Shown here: in pieces, positions 8,459 to 18,365 of the stretch
Layout of the letters: each line of letters begins with the position of its first letter
Position numbering within the stretch: position 1 is the first letter of the stretch
DNA from: Leptospira adleri
Lineage (GTDB): Bacteria > Spirochaetota > Leptospiria > Leptospirales > Leptospiraceae
Assembly (NCBI RefSeq): GCF_002811985.1
Contig: NZ_NPDU01000016.1
Coordinates: 10,971-74,970, forward strand
Direction of reading: 5' to 3'
Length of the DNA stretch: 64,000 bases
Notes under the pieces: model-generated
Database searches by the model: none
What the model was told of the DNA's origin: nothing
Seen by the model: the letters and a program-made list of their open reading frames with translations, nothing else
Translations under genes and position numbers: made by a program

Positions 8459-11400
8459 TTACTCAGAATCGCTTCCCTTAGCGGACTCGAACACTTTGAT
8501 TCCGAAAATTCTGCTGAAAGAAGTTCCTTTAACGGTCGTCGTTCTACTATATATAAATTTGAAAAAAGAAGTCTTCTCGTATCCGGTCTGAGCTTCGTAT
8601 TCGTGATTCCAGATAAGTCCGCCGATCGCCGGAAAACCGAAAATTCCGCGATTTCTAAAACCCCGTTCCGCCTTCGTTTCGGAGAAGTAAAAAAGTCCTC
8701 CTAAAACTTTCGTGGATTCCTCTTTATAAACCTCGGAACGATTGTTGTAGTAGATCAACCCAAAAAGACCGCCTAACGTTAAAGAACCGTCCTTATCCTT
8801 GGAATGGTAGGAAAGAATCGGAGGAAGAAGCAAAGAATAACTTTCCGCGGTCTCGCTGTATCGATAGACCGGAAGAAAATTATGAATCCTTTCCTGCGGA
8901 GAATTGAGATAGTGAATCCAGAGAAAGTTCCAGTCCGTCATTTGCGGAGTGGATTCGTATCCGGCCAAAACGCCGCCTAACACGGACCAACGAGTTCGAT
9001 CCTTTTCGAACTGAGACTGAAAAACGCCCAAAAACAAGGACAATTCCCTTTTTTGTTCGAGCAAAGAAGATTCCAAATCGACGAGATAGAGAAAATTATA
9101 ACGATTGCTTGTGGAGCTTCTTCCTTGGTAATAACCCATTAGAAATAACGAATATTCTTTTCCTTCGTTAAAAGAAGTGTAAACGAACGGAAACAAAAGG
9201 AATGTCTTCTCCGCGCCGCTTCGATCGCTCGAATAATATAGGGATGGAAACAGATATAAACTTTTGGTTCCGGCCTCGTCGTCCCGTTTGTAATTCAAAA
9301 GAATACCGAAAAGATTCGTATGAGAGCGGATTTTCCCCTGACTCTCGTTAAAACTCCGATAACTCACGATCGGAACGATCCATCGGTAATAGTCATAGTC
9401 CTTATGATCCGAACTCTTATAAAAGAAAAACGGAAATAGATAAGAACTCGTTTCGTGCTCTCCTTCCATTCCGTTTTTTTCATATCCGAAAAGACCAAGA
9501 ACGGCTTTGAACGAAGTGGATTCGGATCCGTTGTGAAGATATTGCGTGTTCTTATAGTTCGCCAAAAACAACCAATCGAATCCCCAAACGTCCTTTCTAA
9601 CCTTGTCTTGACGGATCCTTTCTTCGAACGTATAGAGCAACGGGATCGGAAGAATCGAATAGAATCGACTCGCATAAAGATTCGCTTCCGCTCCATCCTG
9701 AACCGATTTTGTCTGAAAAAACAAAGGAGTGAAAGTAAAATCGTCGACGTAACCTTTTCGAACCACTTCTTCCTTTTGATACCAAAAAGGTAAGAACATG
9801 GTTCTTTTGAGTCCGGTCTTTTGATCCGTCTTTTTTCCCGCCAAGAGCAGGAAATTTATTTCAGAAGAAGTCGGGGTTTCTTCGTTGGAATAAAGAATCG
9901 GAATCAGGCTGGAGGAATAAATTTGAACTCCGTTCTCCTGTTTTGTTTTTCTAAAGAAGAATAAAGAAACGTTCCAAGACCGACTTTTCTGATTCGGTTC
10001 GGTTTCGGAAGAATAACCCGCCAAAAGACCGAGTAAAACTCTAAATTCGAAACTTTCCTTTTTTAGGATCGGAAGTTTTTTTTGTTCCAAGTCCGCAAGA
10101 AACAACCAAGTCCAACCGTTCGTTTCCGTCCGAGTTTCATTTTCCGTAATACTCTCATAAGTGTAAAAAAGAGGGATAGGAAGGATCGTATAAAAGTTGT
10201 TATTCGAGTAAGAATCGAGTTTCGAAGTCCCCTGCTTCAGACTTTTGTGAAAGTAGAGAAGCGAGAAAACGGTAGAGTCGATTTGCCCGAAAGGATTCCT
10301 CTCTTTTTCATAATAAAAAAACGGCGGAAGAAAGAGTCTTTCGTCTTGAGTGACCGAATTCTTTCTATAACTAAAAATCAAGGCAAAGGTAGCGTCATAA
10401 GAATCCGGAGTCCGTTTCGCGGAATAAAAAAACGGCACCGTATCCGACTTAAATTTCCAATTCTCCCCTTCCTTGATCGTCTTACCGAAATAAAAAGGAA
10501 ACACGTAAAAAGAGGAGACTTCCTCTTTCTCGTTTTGTTTCCACTGCGATGCGCCGGTCAAAAGCAAAAAATTCCAGGAAGAAGCATCGGGCGAAGACGC
10601 GCTGTAATGACCGAAAACAAATCGGTATTTTTCGGAATTCTCCCTTCCCCACAAAAGAAAAGGAATCGGAAGAATCACGTTCAACTCGGAAACATAAGAT
10701 TTATCTAATGCGTTAGCCTCTTCCGACCTTCCGTAATAAAAAGGACTTAATAAGAAAGAACTTTTGGTTTTTAAGGAAACGTCCTCTCTAAAAGAATATA
10801 AAAAGAGAGGCGTGTAAAGATTTCTGTCCTTTAAAACGACGTTTCCATCGTTTATACGGTCCTCATAGTTTCTAAAGTAGAACGGAAAGAACACGCTGTA
10901 ACCGGAGCCGTTGCTGTTGTTTCCGGAATGAGCGTAGTCTTCGGACGCCTGATACAAAGGAAAAAGAATACCGTGAAAGGAGGAATGTTCAAACGTTCCC
11001 GTTTTTTCCTTGGTGCGATAGTAAAAGATACTTTTGGTTTCGATCGAAGACGCGGATTCTCTGTGGGCAAAAAAAGGAAAAAAACGATAAGCGACTTCCT
11101 CTTTCGATTTCGAATAACGGATGAGAGGCCAAAGAACAGAATATTCCTTTCGATCCTTTTCCTGTTCCATTACAAAAAGAAAGATCCCGAGAGATCGAAC
11201 ATAGTCGTTTCCTTTTTTCTGTTCCGCGTATAAGGGAAACACGACTCGATAGGATTCGTCGCCGATCGTACCCCAAAAAGTAGGCAACGGAAGAGGAAAG
11301 GCAAAAATCTTATCGTCGTTATTTTTGCCCCAGGTAAACCAACCGAGAGGCAGAATCCGAAAGTGTTTTTTATCGTCTCCGGATTGATAACTCGCGATTC

Positions 11401-14400
11401 CGAATAACGCTTCCCAGCCGAAATAATTTCTTGAGTTCTCCCTCGCTAGTTTTTTATAAGAGACGAAATTCGATCCTTCCTGCGGCGGGTTTTGTCCTTT
11501 CTCTTCGCCCACGACCGCGATTCGAACGTCTTTTTTAGCGTCGTCTTTTTTCGGATTCTTCGCCTGAGGAAGAACGGGAGCGGACTCTTCTTTTTTTTCG
11601 TCTTCAAAGAATGTGAGAGGATTGGAAAGTTCCTTACGAAGCGAAACGCTGAAAAGATTGTAAACGAAGGCGTAATCCAAATCCACATAGAATTCTTTTC
11701 CGGAAGAACCCGACTTCAAAGAAGCGTCGAACTTACCTCCCGTCTGGGAAACGGAAATTCCGCCGAAGTAGAGTTCCAAATTCTTATTCTTCTCATAGTA
11801 TTTGAGATAAGCCGGAAGAAAAATATCACCCCTCGAATCGGCGTTTTTCCATTGCCAATAAAGAGGCGCCACAAATGTGGAACTCGTTTTTTCCTCTCGG
11901 TTATCGGAAGAATAATAGAACAAAGCCCAGTCCCGATCCACACGGGAAGAACGAAGTCGATAGTGAATCGGACTAAAGGAAACGTAATCCTTATCGTCTC
12001 CCCCGAATCTATAGTAAAAAGGAAGCCAAAGATTATATTCATTTTTTTGAAAGTAGTGCAGAGGAAGAATCGTTCTCGTCGTAGTCTCCCCCGCTGGATC
12101 TTTCCATTGATAATACAAACCGGCCAAACCTAAAAAGGATTCACCCGTTTTTTCTTTGGAAGAAAAATAGATCGGATAAAATCTCCGAAAGGAAGAATCG
12201 TTCGAACCGTATTCGTGGTAACCGAGAACAAACAGTTCGTCCTCCGTTTCGGAGTAATGCTTGTAATAAAAAGGCGCGATCGTACGTTTTTCGGTTTCCG
12301 TTCCGGTGTGAAAGAAAAGAAGCAAAGGGATCGAGAAGTAGGAATTCTTTTTATGAAAGTAGAACGGAAAAAAGAAGGACGAAAGATATTCTCCTTTTGC
12401 GTCCCGGCTCCAATACGCGTTCAAGACCAAGGTTTCAGATTCTTGTTTTCGGCTATGACGATACGTCGGAAGCGGCAATAACGTAAATCGGGTAAAATCG
12501 TCCCCGTCGTAGCTGTGATGATAGACCGGAAGAATCGTCAAATAAGAATCTTTTTTGTAAAAAAGAATCGGAACGCTGATTAACTGGGTAAGCCCCTTCT
12601 CTCGTTCTCTTTTAAAATAGGTGTTCAGATAGTAATCGTGAGCGACCTCTGCCGATCGATGCCGATAAAAAAACGGCCCGGCACGGTTGTCCGATCGCTC
12701 CCCGTCCGTCCATGAAAAATAAAACGGAACCAGATGCTTATATTCATTTTTCTTAAAATACCAAAACGGAAAGAATACAAAGGCGGCCAACTCGTCTTGT
12801 TGATACTCGGAATACGTGTTGATTATATAAGTCGAAGAGGAATTCGGATTTTTGTTCCTATAATACAAGGGACCGGCGAAGGAGGCATCGTCCTTGGAAT
12901 TCTCCCAAGAAAAAAAGACCGGAAACAAATGAGCGAATTCATTCTTCTTCTGAAACCAAAAAGGAAAGATCGTAAGAGCGGTTAATCCTTCCTTGTCTTT
13001 TTTCCAATAGGTGTTGAATATTAAATTTTCGGAATAGTCCTTCGCGTCTTTGCGGTAAATAAGAGGAAAGATAAACTGAGTAAACTCTCCCGCGTCGTAG
13101 TTGTGATGATACAACGGAAACACGGTGAGATAGGATTCTTTCTTGTAGAAAAAAATCGGAGCGCTCACGACTTCGCTCAAACCCTTGTCCTTCTCCCACT
13201 TCACAAACGTATTCAGGAAATAGTTTGTATTATGATTGGGGGACTCCGAATGATAATAGAGCGGACCGGCGTATCCGGATTCTTCTTTGGAATCCTTCCA
13301 GGAAAAAAACACCGGAAATAGGTGGAAGTAAGAATTCTCTTTGTAAAAAACAAACGGAAAGAACGTAAAACGGGAATCGGATTGATCCTTTGAAGACGAC
13401 CAATAGAGCAACGGTAAAACCCGGAAGTAACTCCAATTTTTTTCCCGTCCCCATTGGAACAAAAGAAAGTTTCTGATCTTATAGTCCTCGCCGTTTTCTT
13501 GTAAATATAAGGCCAAGGGAAGAAACAAAAACTTTGTTGTTTCGGAACGTAAGGAAACAGATTTCGATTTATACCAACCGATCGGACTGAAAGAATATTC
13601 GGAATACGAATCGCTCGTCTTCTCTTCGTCTTGGAACCAGATCGGAGAATAAATCGTAAACTTTTTGGATTCCCTACTCGATCTCGATTGATGATAGAAA
13701 GGAAAAAAAGTAAACGAATAGTCTTCCCTTATTTTCTCCGCCGAATAATGAAGCAGCGGAAAAAAAACAAAAAATCGTTTTTCCAAATCGTGTCCCCAAT
13801 GAAAGAGGGTCAGGGTCGTTTTCGATTCTTCGGAGGATTCTTTATTAAAAAACAAAAGTGGAAGAATTATAGTGGAAGCGGATCTTACTCCGCCGATCAG
13901 CTCGTTCTCCTTCGTGATCAGAGGGAAAAAACCGGGATACATCGAAAAACTTTTCTCAAACCCGGGACCCGAAGAATCGGAGTTGTATCCCAACCAATAA
14001 AAATGAGTCGATTCTCGATACCCGGTTCCTCCTCCGGACGGCTGGACGGTCCTACGATAATATACGGGGGATAAAAACGTACGGTCGTCGATTCCCTCGG
14101 AACTCAAACTTCGGTAACTATAAAACGGAAAAAGATAACTTTTCGAGGCGTTGCCGGATTTTGCCTCAAGAGAATTATAAAAAGGGAATATTCTAAATTG
14201 CTTAAATTTCGGATAATCCGTGTATCGGATAAACCACAGGACGTGCACCGAACTGTGTCCTTCCCAGCGTTCCCAGTCCACGAACCCGGCTCTCAGAGGA
14301 TATTTCTCCTCCTTTTCGCTTCCGAAAATCTCCTTTTTTTCGCGGACGAGTTCGTCGAAAGGATCCTCGGCTTGGGACCAAAGAAGAGCGGGAGAAAAAA

Positions 14401-14431
14401 ATAAGAATAAAAGAAATAAATAATTTCGCAT
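8459..14431 (-). CDS. Giant exported aromatic-repeat protein, predicted beta-strand rich, function unknown
   Basis: About 1990 residues. The start is the ATG at 14431, giving a Sec signal peptide (MRNYLFLLFLFFSPALLWSQ); an earlier in-frame start at 14470 would overlap the upstream gene and spoil the signal. The mature protein is made almost entirely of short alternating aromatic strands (FPFFY, FPLYHH, LFPVFF) separated by charged turns (KKNEY, KDSYL), in units of roughly 30-60 residues. The best-conserved block is about residues 380-700, with recurring NTY-(10)-KEGL, FPFWF-KKNEY and AGPLYYR motifs. A Lys/Glu/Pro-rich linker near residues 940-990 splits it into two halves. I see no POTRA, plug or enzyme motif. 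An outer-membrane barrel or long beta scaffold is the best guess. The DUF167 gene ends 22 bp upstream. Confidence 0.85.
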   Translation of the reverse strand: MRNYLFLLFLFFSPALLWSQAEDPFDELVREKKEIFGSEKEEKYPLRAGFVDWERWEGHSSVHVLWFIRYTDYPKFKQFRIFPFYNSLEAKSGNASKSYLFPFYSYRSLSSEGIDDRTFLSPVYYRRTVQPSGGGTGYRESTHFYWLGYNSDSSGPGFEKSFSMYPGFFPLITKENELIGGVRSASTIILPLLFFNKESSEESKTTLTLFHWGHDLEKRFFVFFPLLHYSAEKIREDYSFTFFPFYHQSRSSRESKKFTIYSPIWFQDEEKTSDSYSEYSFSPIGWYKSKSVSLRSETTKFLFLPLALYLQENGEDYKIRNFLLFQWGREKNWSYFRVLPLLYWSSSKDQSDSRFTFFPFVFYKENSYFHLFPVFFSWKDSKEESGYAGPLYYHSESPNHNTNYFLNTFVKWEKDKGLSEVVSAPIFFYKKESYLTVFPLYHHNYDAGEFTQFIFPLIYRKDAKDYSENLIFNTYWKKDKEGLTALTIFPFWFQKKNEFAHLFPVFFSWENSKDDASFAGPLYYRNKNPNSSSTYIINTYSEYQQDELAAFVFFPFWYFKKNEYKHLVPFYFSWTDGERSDNRAGPFFYRHRSAEVAHDYYLNTYFKREREKGLTQLISVPILFYKKDSYLTILPVYHHSYDGDDFTRFTLLPLPTYRHSRKQESETLVLNAYWSRDAKGEYLSSFFFPFYFHKKNSYFSIPLLLFFHTGTETEKRTIAPFYYKHYSETEDELFVLGYHEYGSNDSSFRRFYPIYFSSKEKTGESFLGLAGLYYQWKDPAGETTTRTILPLHYFQKNEYNLWLPFYYRFGGDDKDYVSFSPIHYRLRSSRVDRDWALFYYSSDNREEKTSSTFVAPLYWQWKNADSRGDIFLPAYLKYYEKNKNLELYFGGISVSQTGGKFDASLKSGSSGKEFYVDLDYAFVYNLFSVSLRKELSNPLTFFEDEKKEESAPVLPQAKNPKKDDAKKDVRIAVVGEEKGQNPPQEGSNFVSYKKLARENSRNYFGWEALFGIASYQSGDDKKHFRILPLGWFTWGKNNDDKIFAFPLPLPTFWGTIGDESYRVVFPLYAEQKKGNDYVRSLGIFLFVMEQEKDRKEYSVLWPLIRYSKSKEEVAYRFFPFFAHRESASSIETKSIFYYRTKEKTGTFEHSSFHGILFPLYQASEDYAHSGNNSNGSGYSVFFPFYFRNYEDRINDGNVVLKDRNLYTPLFLYSFREDVSLKTKSSFLLSPFYYGRSEEANALDKSYVSELNVILPIPFLLWGRENSEKYRFVFGHYSASSPDASSWNFLLLTGASQWKQNEKEEVSSFYVFPFYFGKTIKEGENWKFKSDTVPFFYSAKRTPDSYDATFALIFSYRKNSVTQDERLFLPPFFYYEKERNPFGQIDSTVFSLLYFHKSLKQGTSKLDSYSNNNFYTILPIPLFYTYESITENETRTETNGWTWLFLADLEQKKLPILKKESFEFRVLLGLLAGYSSETEPNQKSRSWNVSLFFFRKTKQENGVQIYSSSLIPILYSNEETPTSSEINFLLLAGKKTDQKTGLKRTMFLPFWYQKEEVVRKGYVDDFTFTPLFFQTKSVQDGAEANLYASRFYSILPIPLLYTFEERIRQDKVRKDVWGFDWLFLANYKNTQYLHNGSESTSFKAVLGLFGYEKNGMEGEHETSSYLFPFFFYKSSDHKDYDYYRWIVPIVSYRSFNESQGKIRSHTNLFGILLNYKRDDEAGTKSLYLFPSLYYSSDRSGAEKTFLLFPFVYTSFNEGKEYSLFLMGYYQGRSSTSNRYNFLYLVDLESSLLEQKRELSLFLGVFQSQFEKDRTRWSVLGGVLAGYESTPQMTDWNFLWIHYLNSPQERIHNFLPVYRYSETAESYSLLLPPILSYHSKDKDGSLTLGGLFGLIYYNNRSEVYKEESTKVLGGLFYFSETKAERGFRNRGIFGFPAIGGLIWNHEYEAQTGYEKTSFFKFIYSRTTTVKGTSFSRIFGIKVFESAKGSDSE

Positions 14432-14453
14432 CGTATTAAACCGAAACGGCGCT

Positions 14454-14675
14454 TTACAGATCGATTTCAACCGTTTTCCGTTTGCCTTTTTCGCCGGAAA
14501 GAATCCGGATCTTTTTTTTAGGAACGTTCCACTCTTCCGAAAGCGCTTCGATCACCGCCTGATTGGCCTTTCCTTCCAGCGCCGGTTCCCGGACCGCAAT
14601 GGTAATCGAACCGTCGTCCTCTTTTCTTAGAAAGACTTTTTTTGAATTCGGTTTTACGTGAATCGTAAACTTCAT
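14454..14675 (-). CDS. DUF167 (YggU-type) family protein
   Basis: A 73-residue protein with the DUF167 pattern: an N-terminal strand ending in VKPNSKK, a second strand (SITIAVREPA), the family signature LEGKANQAVIEAL, and a C-terminal SGEKGKRKTVEI. Length is close to other members. The biochemical role of the family is not established. It lies between murJ (14 bp upstream) and the giant repeat protein (22 bp downstream) on the same strand and is likely co-transcribed with both. Confidence 0.88.
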   Translation of the reverse strand: MKFTIHVKPNSKKVFLRKEDDGSITIAVREPALEGKANQAVIEALSEEWNVPKKKIRILSGEKGKRKTVEIDL

Positions 14676-14689
14676 TCGAACTTCGTTCG

Positions 14690-16285
14690 TTAGGCGACCC
14701 GATGTTTTTTACGGAATCTGCCGGCTAAAAGATATATACCTTCCACGCGGAAAACGAGACTGGAAACAAAAAAAAGTATCATCGCCGGAAGAATTACGGC
14801 GCAAAGATTGATCCTGGAAGCCTGAGCGTAACTCATACCTCCGTCCTGAAGCAAGTTTAGAATGGGAGAATATAAGAATAAATTGTGAAAGATCAAATAC
14901 GTTCCCAGGATAAAAAAAGGAAGAATCATCTTGGAAATTTTTTTCAAAAGGGAAAGCCAGGGAAAATCGACCCTGTGCTTTTTCAAAAGGGTTCCGAGAA
15001 GAATAAAAGTGATCGAAGCGGAGATCGCCGAGGAGAGAGCGATCGCCGAATGTTTTAAAAACCATACGAGCGAAAGATTGAGAACGATATTGATCGTAAA
15101 CGAAGCGGATTGAATCTTCAAAGGAGTTTTCGTATCTTGGAACGCGTAATAGGAGGAAATCAAAATTTTGTTAACGCTAAAAAACGGGATCGCGATCGAA
15201 TAAAAGATCAGAGGCAACACCGCCGTATGAGTCGCAAGGTGATCCCATTTCCCTCCGAAGTAAATCGAATCCAAAATCGGTCCCGATAAGATCGACATTC
15301 CGATCGCGGCGGGAACCGTAAGAAAAACGGCAAACTCAAGAGCCGCGGACAATTCAGTTCCGACCTCGGACCACCGTTCGTTCTTTAAGGACTGAAGGAG
15401 CGCGGGAAGAATCGTCGTGGCAAGAGCGACTCCGATGATTCCCGTGGGAAGTTGAACGAGTCTCTGCGCGTAATCCAAACTTACCACCGCGCCCAAACCC
15501 GGATTGTGATTCTGAACCCAGTTCGCGAGAAAAATATCCACGAGAAGGCTCAGTTGATAAAAGCCTCCGCCCAGGGCAGCGGGCATCATCAGACGAAAGA
15601 TCTTCTTGATCGCGGGGTGTTTCCAGTTCCAGTTGATTTTCGGCATATCTCCCTTTTTCCAAACAAACCAAGCCTGCACTATAAATTGGATCAAACCTCC
15701 CGCAACGATCGCGGAACAAAGAACGATCACTCTGTCGTGAAGATCGGAAATAAACGGAAACAAACCGATAAAGACGAAAAGATAACTGAGATTCAAAATA
15801 ATCGGAGAAAGAGAAGGGACAAAAAAACGATTTTTAGAATTAGAGATCGCCATAAAGATCGCGGAAAGACTCGCGGTGACGATGAGAAAAAAGAGAATAT
15901 AGGTGAGCTCTATTACTAAATTAGAATATTCTTGAGTGCCTCCGACCAAGATCGGAAGAAAAAACGGCGAAAACAAAAACATCACTCCGACGAGAAGCGA
16001 AAGAACGAAGAATAAAAAGGAAAGAACGGCGCCGCTCATGACCTTGGCTTCTTCTTCGCTTATCTTGCCCGACTCCGCGTAGAGAGGCATAAAGGATTGG
16101 GAAAGAGTTCCTTCCGCCAAAAGATTCCGAAACATATTCGGCAAACGATACGCCACCGAAAACGCGGAAGCTACCATACCGGTTCCGAAGGAAACTGCCA
16201 TAAAATGATCTCGTACGAGACCGAGGATTCTGGATAAGAACGTATAAAACGAAAGCGCGATACTTCGCGAAGCGGCGTTGGACAA
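14690..16285 (-). CDS. murJ: Lipid II flippase MurJ (MviN)
   Basis: A 531-residue polytopic membrane protein of the MurJ/MviN branch of the MOP superfamily, which moves lipid-linked peptidoglycan precursors to the outer face of the inner membrane. The N-terminal signature is clear: RILGLVRDHFMA, then AFSVAYRLPNMFRNLLAEGTL with the family Arg, followed by about 14 hydrophobic spans. The start is a TTG placed directly after the TAG stop of the STAS gene, with AGGAAA just upstream inside that gene's end, so the two are translationally linked. Confidence is high for family and function. Confidence 0.93.
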   Translation of the reverse strand: MSNAASRSIALSFYTFLSRILGLVRDHFMAVSFGTGMVASAFSVAYRLPNMFRNLLAEGTLSQSFMPLYAESGKISEEEAKVMSGAVLSFLFFVLSLLVGVMFLFSPFFLPILVGGTQEYSNLVIELTYILFFLIVTASLSAIFMAISNSKNRFFVPSLSPIILNLSYLFVFIGLFPFISDLHDRVIVLCSAIVAGGLIQFIVQAWFVWKKGDMPKINWNWKHPAIKKIFRLMMPAALGGGFYQLSLLVDIFLANWVQNHNPGLGAVVSLDYAQRLVQLPTGIIGVALATTILPALLQSLKNERWSEVGTELSAALEFAVFLTVPAAIGMSILSGPILDSIYFGGKWDHLATHTAVLPLIFYSIAIPFFSVNKILISSYYAFQDTKTPLKIQSASFTINIVLNLSLVWFLKHSAIALSSAISASITFILLGTLLKKHRVDFPWLSLLKKISKMILPFFILGTYLIFHNLFLYSPILNLLQDGGMSYAQASRINLCAVILPAMILFFVSSLVFRVEGIYLLAGRFRKKHRVA

Positions 16286-17197
16286 CTAAAGGTTTCCTAG
16301 AAGTTTTTCTAGGTATCGAACTCCGCCCATGGCATTTAGGTCAAACTGAATCTGACAAGCCGGACATTGATATCTTCCCGGCTTGGAAACGCGAATGCGG
16401 CTGCTGCAAGCTCCGCAGTAGATCATCCTTTTTGGAAAACGTTTTTCGTCCTGAATCGCTTGATCCAGAATCGATTTGGCGGCGTAGGACGCAGTCGACG
16501 TTTCTGAAGAAGAACTCGATTCTTCCGTTTTGGAAACGCCGGAAGAAATCATAGAAGAACTCGTCCCCTCTTCCTGTAAAAACGCCTCCAATCTTCGGGA
16601 CTGACTCGAAAGACCGTGTTCCGGCGAACCGGGTTCGGAATTAAAAACTTCCTTCGCTTCGGTTTTCGGATCTTCCGAAGACGCGACCTCCGACTCCGGA
16701 ACCGTTCGAATTTCCGGAATATAAACGGACTGAGAACCTCCGAAGCCGGAACGAGAAGCCGAAGTCTCCTTGGAAGAATAGAACTGGATCGGAGTATTTC
16801 TTTTGATCCGGGAAATCGGAGAGGATTCTTTTTTAGAACTTCTCTCGTCCTGAATTTTGATCAAGGAAAGATATTCTTCGGCTCGGGAAGGATCTTCGAA
16901 AAAAGAAATCGTTTTACCGAAACCTAAAAAGCTGAGTAACGTTTTACATTCTTCGTTGAACGCGCAATAGGCGGAAGAAGCGCCTCGGTTTTTAAGAAAA
17001 TTCTCAAAGCGGGCGAGGACGCTGATTCCTTCCGCTTCGATGTATTCGAGTTCCTCGCAGGAAAATAAAAATTTCCGAATTCCTTCCTCCCATTTCGCCT
17101 TGAGATAAGAATAAAAATCCTCCGCGCTCGAAGCGTCGAGTTTCCCCTTCAGCTTGAGCTTGAGAATATTGCCGGAAAGTCTGGATCGGATTTCCAC
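16286..17197 (-). CDS. STAS-domain protein with C-terminal zinc ribbon
   Basis: 303 residues from a GTG start. Residues 1 to about 110 look like a STAS (anti-sigma-factor-antagonist) fold: LKGKLDASSAEDFY, then EYIEAEGISVLARF, the place where SpoIIAA-like proteins carry D-S-S-G. Here the phosphorylatable Ser is Ala and the next residue is Glu, so classical regulation by phosphorylation looks impossible. A Ser/Glu-rich low-complexity middle (about 115-245) follows, then a C-terminal zinc ribbon with YCGAC and YQCPAC (CxxC pairs). It sits 10 bp after the two-TM membrane protein and abuts murJ. The STAS call is from pattern and is moderately sure; no partner is identified. Confidence 0.75.
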   Translation of the reverse strand: MEIRSRLSGNILKLKLKGKLDASSAEDFYSYLKAKWEEGIRKFLFSCEELEYIEAEGISVLARFENFLKNRGASSAYCAFNEECKTLLSFLGFGKTISFFEDPSRAEEYLSLIKIQDERSSKKESSPISRIKRNTPIQFYSSKETSASRSGFGGSQSVYIPEIRTVPESEVASSEDPKTEAKEVFNSEPGSPEHGLSSQSRRLEAFLQEEGTSSSMISSGVSKTEESSSSSETSTASYAAKSILDQAIQDEKRFPKRMIYCGACSSRIRVSKPGRYQCPACQIQFDLNAMGGVRYLEKLLGNL

Positions 17198-17207
17198 GTT
17201 CTTTTTG

Positions 17208-18290
17208 TTATCCTAAGTAGATCGCGTCCAATACTTCTTCTTTGGAGGCGGCGGTTGGGTGAATCGTCGCAATCGTCGGCTCCGAACGAGGAACGGAAGC
17301 GTGCGCGACGGGAGAAGATTCGATCGGCTGCGTGACGACGGAAGCAGCCTGCGGATTTGCGATCGGAGCCGCGGTCAAAACCGGTGCCGGCGCCGAAACG
17401 ACCTCTTCCATTCTTTCCTCTTCCTTTCCAAGACTTCCCGGAATCGGAAGAGAATCCAGAGGACTGGACTTTCTCGCAAGCACCGGAACGTTCATCTCGG
17501 AAGAATGAGAGACCTTTTCCACGAGAGGTCTCGATCCGAAATCGGGAACCGATTGTTTTGTGGAATTGCCCAAGGTCAAAAGGAGATACACAAATTCTAA
17601 GAATAAGGCCGCACCGAGCGCAATGAGGGAATAATTACGGACCAACCACTCCAAGAGTTCCGTCTGTTTGGAAACAAAGGTGCGAAAGTTACCTCGGTCG
17701 TAGACCATGTGAAGAGCCGCCACCCGATCGAGCTTAGTAGGATGAAAAACGGCCGCGGAAAGAAGAATTTCGGGTTCGTTGATCTCCGGAAAATAACCCG
17801 CGAGTTTGGAGAAAAAGCCGCTCTTCGCGACGACTTCTTTTTTTTCACCCATAAGAACCGGAATCCCGATCTGCCATTTGCGAAGACGAAAAGCCCTCGT
17901 ATAAAGCGCGTCCTGATAAAGAGCGACCGGTTTTCTTTTTTTCAGATCCTCTTGCAGATATTCCGGATTGGAATGAGCGAGAACGATTCCCGATTCGGTG
18001 GTCAAAAAAAGTTCTTTGATCGTATAACCGTCCGAATCCTTTTCGGACAACTTAGTCATACGATTGAATACGAAGTTGATATCCTCGTAGTTACGGTCCG
18101 CGCCCGAGTTTTCCGCGGCCTTTGCAAGAGTGCCTAACGTATCACGCGCTCTGTTATCGGAGCCGATTTTTAAGAGTTCGAAAGAAGCCAGAGAAGATTC
18201 TAAAAACGACCAGGCCACGGCTCCGAGCGCGACCGCTTCGCAGACGATCAGCAATAAAAGAAAATAGAATATACTTTTGAAAATCTTCAC
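17208..18290 (-). CDS. Two-TM membrane protein with extracytoplasmic sensor-like domain
   Basis: 360 residues from a GTG start with GAGG about eight bases before it. One membrane span lies at the N-terminus (about 5-27), then an extracytoplasmic domain of about 190 residues. Its LFLTTESGIVLAHSNPEYL stretch recalls Cache-type sensor domains; this is a suggestion only. A second span lies around 215-237, followed by a Pro/Ala/Val-rich cytoplasmic tail with no recognisable output domain. It is followed after 10 bp by the STAS/zinc-ribbon gene, which may receive its signal. I do not recognise the family; a truncated chemoreceptor-like sensor is one possibility. Confidence 0.7.
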   Translation of the reverse strand: MKIFKSIFYFLLLLIVCEAVALGAVAWSFLESSLASFELLKIGSDNRARDTLGTLAKAAENSGADRNYEDINFVFNRMTKLSEKDSDGYTIKELFLTTESGIVLAHSNPEYLQEDLKKRKPVALYQDALYTRAFRLRKWQIGIPVLMGEKKEVVAKSGFFSKLAGYFPEINEPEILLSAAVFHPTKLDRVAALHMVYDRGNFRTFVSKQTELLEWLVRNYSLIALGAALFLEFVYLLLTLGNSTKQSVPDFGSRPLVEKVSHSSEMNVPVLARKSSPLDSLPIPGSLGKEEERMEEVVSAPAPVLTAAPIANPQAASVVTQPIESSPVAHASVPRSEPTIATIHPTAASKEEVLDAIYLG

Positions 18291-18365
18291 TCTTCTGACC
18301 TCTCTTTCATCAATCGGAAGAAAGGAGGTTTTCTCTTGAGGATAAAATAGAAGAACGCGCGTTTT

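Noticed and set aside
9455..14404. Many plus-strand frames opposite the giant repeat protein
   Set aside because: They mirror the biased codon pattern of the repeat gene; none has a ribosome-binding site or family motif.
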